In this document: positions 12,360-15,231 of the stretch, one piece after another
Layout: the number at the start of each line of letters is the position of its first letter
How positions within the stretch are numbered: position 1 is the first letter of the stretch
Assembly: GCA_002373325.1 (NCBI GenBank)
Contig: DFKI01000170.1
Span: 30,591-45,821, forward strand
Length of the DNA stretch: 15,231 nt
Reading direction: 5' to 3'
Source: Treponema sp. UBA3649
GTDB lineage: Bacteria; Spirochaetota; Spirochaetia; Treponematales; Treponemataceae
Position numbers and translations under genes: made by a program
The notes under the pieces: model-generated
The model's input: the letters and a program-made list of their open reading frames with translations, nothing else
Databases searched by the model: none
Told to the model about the DNA's origin: nothing

Positions 12360-15166
12360 TGGAAGGCTCCCCAGTTCAGTCCGCTCTCAATGCTCACCCG
12401 AAGGGGAACGCCCAGTTTGATTACGCCCTCCATTTTCTCCCGGATAAGGGAAACTGCTTTTTCAGGAAGTCCGTCCGAATCGTCGCACTCGAAAATCAGC
12501 TCGTCGTGTACCTGCAAGAGCATCCTGAGTCTTCCGCACAAGTGAGGGTCGGACTCAATGGCAGTTTGAACGTCAATCATCGCTTTTTTCACGATGTCAG
12601 CCGCGCTTCCCTGGATGGGTGTGTTCACTGCGATTCTTTCGGCTGCGTTCTGCTCCACTTTGTTCCTGCTGTTGATTCCACGGATAAATCTTCTGCGTCC
12701 GAGAATGGTCTCCACATATCCGTTTTTTCTGGCGGAGTCCACGGTGGAGTTGAGGAATTTTTTCACGCCGGCATAAGTCGCAAAATACTGGTCAATGAAA
12801 TTCTTTGCCTCGGTACGTGAGATTCCCAAATCAGAGGCGAGCCTGAAAGCTGACATTCCGTACATCACTCCGAAGTTCACGGTCTTGGCAAAACGTCTCA
12901 TCTCAGGAGTCACATCCTCCGGCTTGATTCCGTAAATGAGCGACGCGGTGGATTTATGAACGTCCACTCCGTCAATAAATGCGGCGCAAAGATTTTTGTC
13001 GGCGGAAAGATGTGCCAGGACAACGAGCTCAATCTGGGCATAGTCGGCGGAAATCAAAACGGTTCCCTTTTCGGCTGTGAACGCGCTCCGGATTTTTCTT
13101 CCCGCATCATCGCGCACGGGGATGTTCTGAAGATTGGGATCCCTTGAAGAAAGACGGCCTGTCGCGGTTCCGGTCTGCAAAAATGACGTGTGTATGCGGT
13201 CAGCAGAATCGGCAAGGGTCGGAAGGGTCTCAACATAAGTGCTCTGAAGTTTCGTCGCTCCCCTGTACTCAAGGATTGCTCCCGGCATGGGATCGGTCGT
13301 TCTCTGCACAAGCTCCTCAAGAACCTCTGTGTCGGTGCTGTAGCCGCTCTTGGTCTTTTTTCCGGGAACCAGCCCTCTCTCCTCAAAAAGGACCGTCTGA
13401 AGCTGCTTTGTGCTCGCAATGTTGAACTCATGTCCCGCAAGCGAATAGATTTTCTGCTCCAGATTTTTTATCTGCCCCGAAAGCTCCACGCTGTAGTCGG
13501 AAAGAGATTTTTTGTCCAGGTGGATTCCCCTCTCCTCCATTTCGCAAAGAATCGGCAGAACTTTCATCTCAAGTCCGAAATAGAGCTCGCAAAGATTTTT
13601 TTCCTTAAGTCGCATCTCATATTTTTTCCAGAGCTGCAAGGTAAAATCAGCGTCCTCGGCGGCATAGGGAAAAGCTCTCGCAAGGGGAACCTCGGCGAAA
13701 GTATGTCCCTTAGGAACCACGTCCTTGAACTCAAGTCCCTTAAGGCCAAGCACGGTCTCACCAAGGTACTCAAGCGAATACGGAGATTTTCCCATCGCGT
13801 CGGGACTCAAAAGCCAGGCGGCAATCATCGTGTCACAAAGCCTGCATGAGAATCTTTTTTTGTATCCGGCTGTCGAAAGCACGTGCATGTCAAACTTTGC
13901 GTTGTGCATTACCACGGTAGCCCCGGAACATTCAAAAATGCGGGAGAGCTCAGAAAGGGAATCCTTCTTTTCAATCACAGGCTCGTCGAACATTCCTCCG
14001 CTCAAAATCACGGGCACATAGATTCCGCTTCCACACTCCATGCTCAGGCTGAACCCAACAAGATGCGCCTCAAGAGGATTAAGTCCGTCGGTCTCTGTGT
14101 CAAACGCAACGGTTTTGCTCTCCGAAGAAAGCAGGGAATCCACGAAGGACCTAAGTTCGGAAAGGGACGTGCACGGCTTATAGTTTCCCTCGTTTTTTTT
14201 GACCTCGGGCTTTTCCTCCTCATCCGGGGAAGCAAGCCTTGATGACTCATTTTTCGCAGCCGCATCCATTCCGCTCACGACGTCCTTTGAGACTCCTCCG
14301 CTCTCAAGGAAAGAACGTGCCACGGAAAAAATCTCCCTGTCCATGAGAAGTCTTCCGGCAGCCGCATAATCAAGATTCGAAGTGCTCATCGCATCAAAAT
14401 CAATCTCGACAGGAACATCCTCCCTGAGAGAAATCAGCTTCTTTGAAAAATATGCGTTCTCTTTGTCACCGCGGATTTTCTCCCCGACAGCCCCCTTGAT
14501 TTCGACCTCATGCTCATAGATTCCGTCCAAGCTTCCGTATTCATTCAAAAGCTTAAGGGCGGTCTTGTCTCCCACTCCCTTGACCCCGGGAACATTGTCA
14601 GCGCTGTCTCCCACGAGCGAAAGGTAGTCCAGAATCTTCTCGGGTCCGATTCCCCACTTTGCCCTCACTTCCTCAATTCCGACAGTCTCCCATCCGCCGT
14701 TGAATTTGTCCGGCTGCATCTCAAGGCAAGTGTCGGTCACAAGCTGCAGAAGATCCTTGTCACCGCTCAGAATCCGGCAGGGTCTCTTCTCATCCGCGCA
14801 TCTTTTGGCAACCGTCGCAATCACGTCGTCCGCTTCAAATCCGTCCACACGCAGGACAGGAATCTTCATCGCCTCAAGGACCTCCTCAATCCATGGAACC
14901 TGGGCATGAAGGTCGTCGGGAGTTTTTTGTCTTGTCGCCTTGTACCCGGCATACATCTCGTGCCTGAACGTGGGAGTGCGTGAATCAAATGCAGCCGCCA
15001 GAAAAGCAGGTTTTTCCTTCGCGATAAGGGCCTTAAGGTTCTTGAAAAAAATCGTCATCGCACCAATGTTCTCCCCGGCGGAGTTCGAGAGCGGATGTGA
15101 AATCAAAGCAAAATAAGCCCTGTAGATGAGCCCGTAAGAATCCAAAATATAAACAGCGTTTTCCAT
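12356..15166 (-). CDS. polA: DNA polymerase I
   Basis: 936 residues, full length, three activities. The 5' nuclease is ~1-290 (ILDSYGLIYRAYF, DGFEADDVIA, ILSGDKDLLQ, LVGDSADNVPGVKGVG). The 3'-5' proofreading domain is ~325-515 with all four metal ligands in place (D356 and E358 in FDTETDG, D426 in HNAKFD, D505 in YAAED). The polymerase is ~520-936 with motif A DYAQIEL (D708), motif B RRFAKTVNFGVMYG (R757, K761, F765, Y769) and motif C VHDE (D888). F765, like E. coli F762, predicts discrimination against dideoxynucleotides. Motif A has Val at 715 where Arg is nearly universal. It fills gaps and removes primers in replication and repair. First gene of the leftward operon; the ATG sits 6 nt from a -10 box with no SD. 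Confidence 0.97.
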   Translation of the reverse strand: MENAVYILDSYGLIYRAYFALISHPLSNSAGENIGAMTIFFKNLKALIAKEKPAFLAAAFDSRTPTFRHEMYAGYKATRQKTPDDLHAQVPWIEEVLEAMKIPVLRVDGFEADDVIATVAKRCADEKRPCRILSGDKDLLQLVTDTCLEMQPDKFNGGWETVGIEEVRAKWGIGPEKILDYLSLVGDSADNVPGVKGVGDKTALKLLNEYGSLDGIYEHEVEIKGAVGEKIRGDKENAYFSKKLISLREDVPVEIDFDAMSTSNLDYAAAGRLLMDREIFSVARSFLESGGVSKDVVSGMDAAAKNESSRLASPDEEEKPEVKKNEGNYKPCTSLSELRSFVDSLLSSESKTVAFDTETDGLNPLEAHLVGFSLSMECGSGIYVPVILSGGMFDEPVIEKKDSLSELSRIFECSGATVVMHNAKFDMHVLSTAGYKKRFSCRLCDTMIAAWLLSPDAMGKSPYSLEYLGETVLGLKGLEFKDVVPKGHTFAEVPLARAFPYAAEDADFTLQLWKKYEMRLKEKNLCELYFGLEMKVLPILCEMEERGIHLDKKSLSDYSVELSGQIKNLEQKIYSLAGHEFNIASTKQLQTVLFEERGLVPGKKTKSGYSTDTEVLEELVQRTTDPMPGAILEYRGATKLQSTYVETLPTLADSADRIHTSFLQTGTATGRLSSRDPNLQNIPVRDDAGRKIRSAFTAEKGTVLISADYAQIELVVLAHLSADKNLCAAFIDGVDVHKSTASLIYGIKPEDVTPEMRRFAKTVNFGVMYGMSAFRLASDLGISRTEAKNFIDQYFATYAGVKKFLNSTVDSARKNGYVETILGRRRFIRGINSRNKVEQNAAERIAVNTPIQGSAADIVKKAMIDVQTAIESDPHLCGRLRMLLQVHDELIFECDDSDGLPEKAVSLIREKMEGVIKLGVPLRVSIESGLNWGAFH

Positions 15167-15172
15167 ACCCCG

Positions 15173-15201
15173 ATTCTAGCACATAAAGGGGAAAGTGAAA
15201 A
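15173..15201 (-). promoter_or_regulatory. Promoter of the polA operon; probably leaderless
   Basis: On the minus strand, extended -10 TGCTAGAAT with TAGAAT at 15173-15178. A -35-like TTTTCA (15196-15201) lies at 17 nt. Six nucleotides separate the -10 from the ATG at 15166. Confidence 0.6.
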
Positions 15202-15210
15202 GTGGAGAGA

Positions 15211-15231
15211 GAACTGAGAACTGAGAACTGA
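15211..15231 (-). repeat. Heptanucleotide tandem repeat upstream of polA
   Basis: Three tandem GAACTGA units at the right edge (plus strand), reading TCAGTTC toward polA; the array may continue off the window. The related repeat upstream of yhbY (312-340) is at a similar distance and in the same orientation relative to its gene. Confidence 0.65.

Noticed and set aside
13190..13849. 219-codon plus-strand ORF opposite polA
   Set aside because: Antisense shadow of conserved polymerase sequence; no start signal or recognisable domain.

Overview
The window looks like chromosomal DNA of a host-associated spirochaete, most likely a Treponema. This is inferred from three things: a lipoprotein gene with a poly-G tract in its signal peptide, a response regulator with an N-terminal excisionase-type HTH and a C-terminal receiver, and sigma70-type promoters lying only 6-7 nt before start codons. 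No rRNA, tRNA, CRISPR array or transposase gene was seen. Genus-level assignment is tentative.

Layout from left to right. (1) Positions 1-226 hold, on the minus strand, the promoter and first 44 codons of a lipoprotein gene whose body lies off the window. (2) 387-3731 (+) carries yhbY, the HTH-receiver regulator and a cytoplasmic GH36 alpha-galactosidase, each with its own promoter. (3) A REP-like repeat and a probable bidirectional terminator separate these from a convergent anthranilate synthase component I gene (3926-5389, minus) that has no trpG/trpD beside it. (4) 5462-5864 is gene-free and holds a second copy of the lipoprotein promoter, then a composite palindromic element. (5) 5865-7843 (+) is a second lipoprotein gene. 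Its first 132 nt are identical to the copy at the left edge. A run of 9 G in the signal peptide puts the start codon out of frame with the body; 10 or 7 G would restore a 659-residue lipoprotein. Its last ~195 residues resemble domains II and III of elongation factor Tu without the GTPase domain. (6) A branched-chain aminotransferase (7937-8962), a repeat-rich spacer (8963-9369) and an SDR oxidoreductase (9370-10143) follow on the plus strand. (7) Two back-to-back terminators separate them from a minus-strand operon, polA - coaE - SPOR-domain protein - ybaK-like deacylase, transcribed from the right edge.

Most genes are housekeeping or catabolic: ribosome maturation, galactoside breakdown, aromatic and branched-chain amino acid metabolism, DNA repair, CoA synthesis and tRNA proofreading. 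The notable part is the pair of lipoprotein genes. They point outward from a 5.7-kb block as perfect inverted repeats with matching 9-nt poly-G tracts. One has a compact promoter and leader; in the other the promoter is separated from the gene by about 245 bp of palindromic repeat. The layout suggests a surface lipoprotein family controlled by slipped-strand switching and possibly by recombination between copies, with one member fused to an EF-Tu beta-barrel module.
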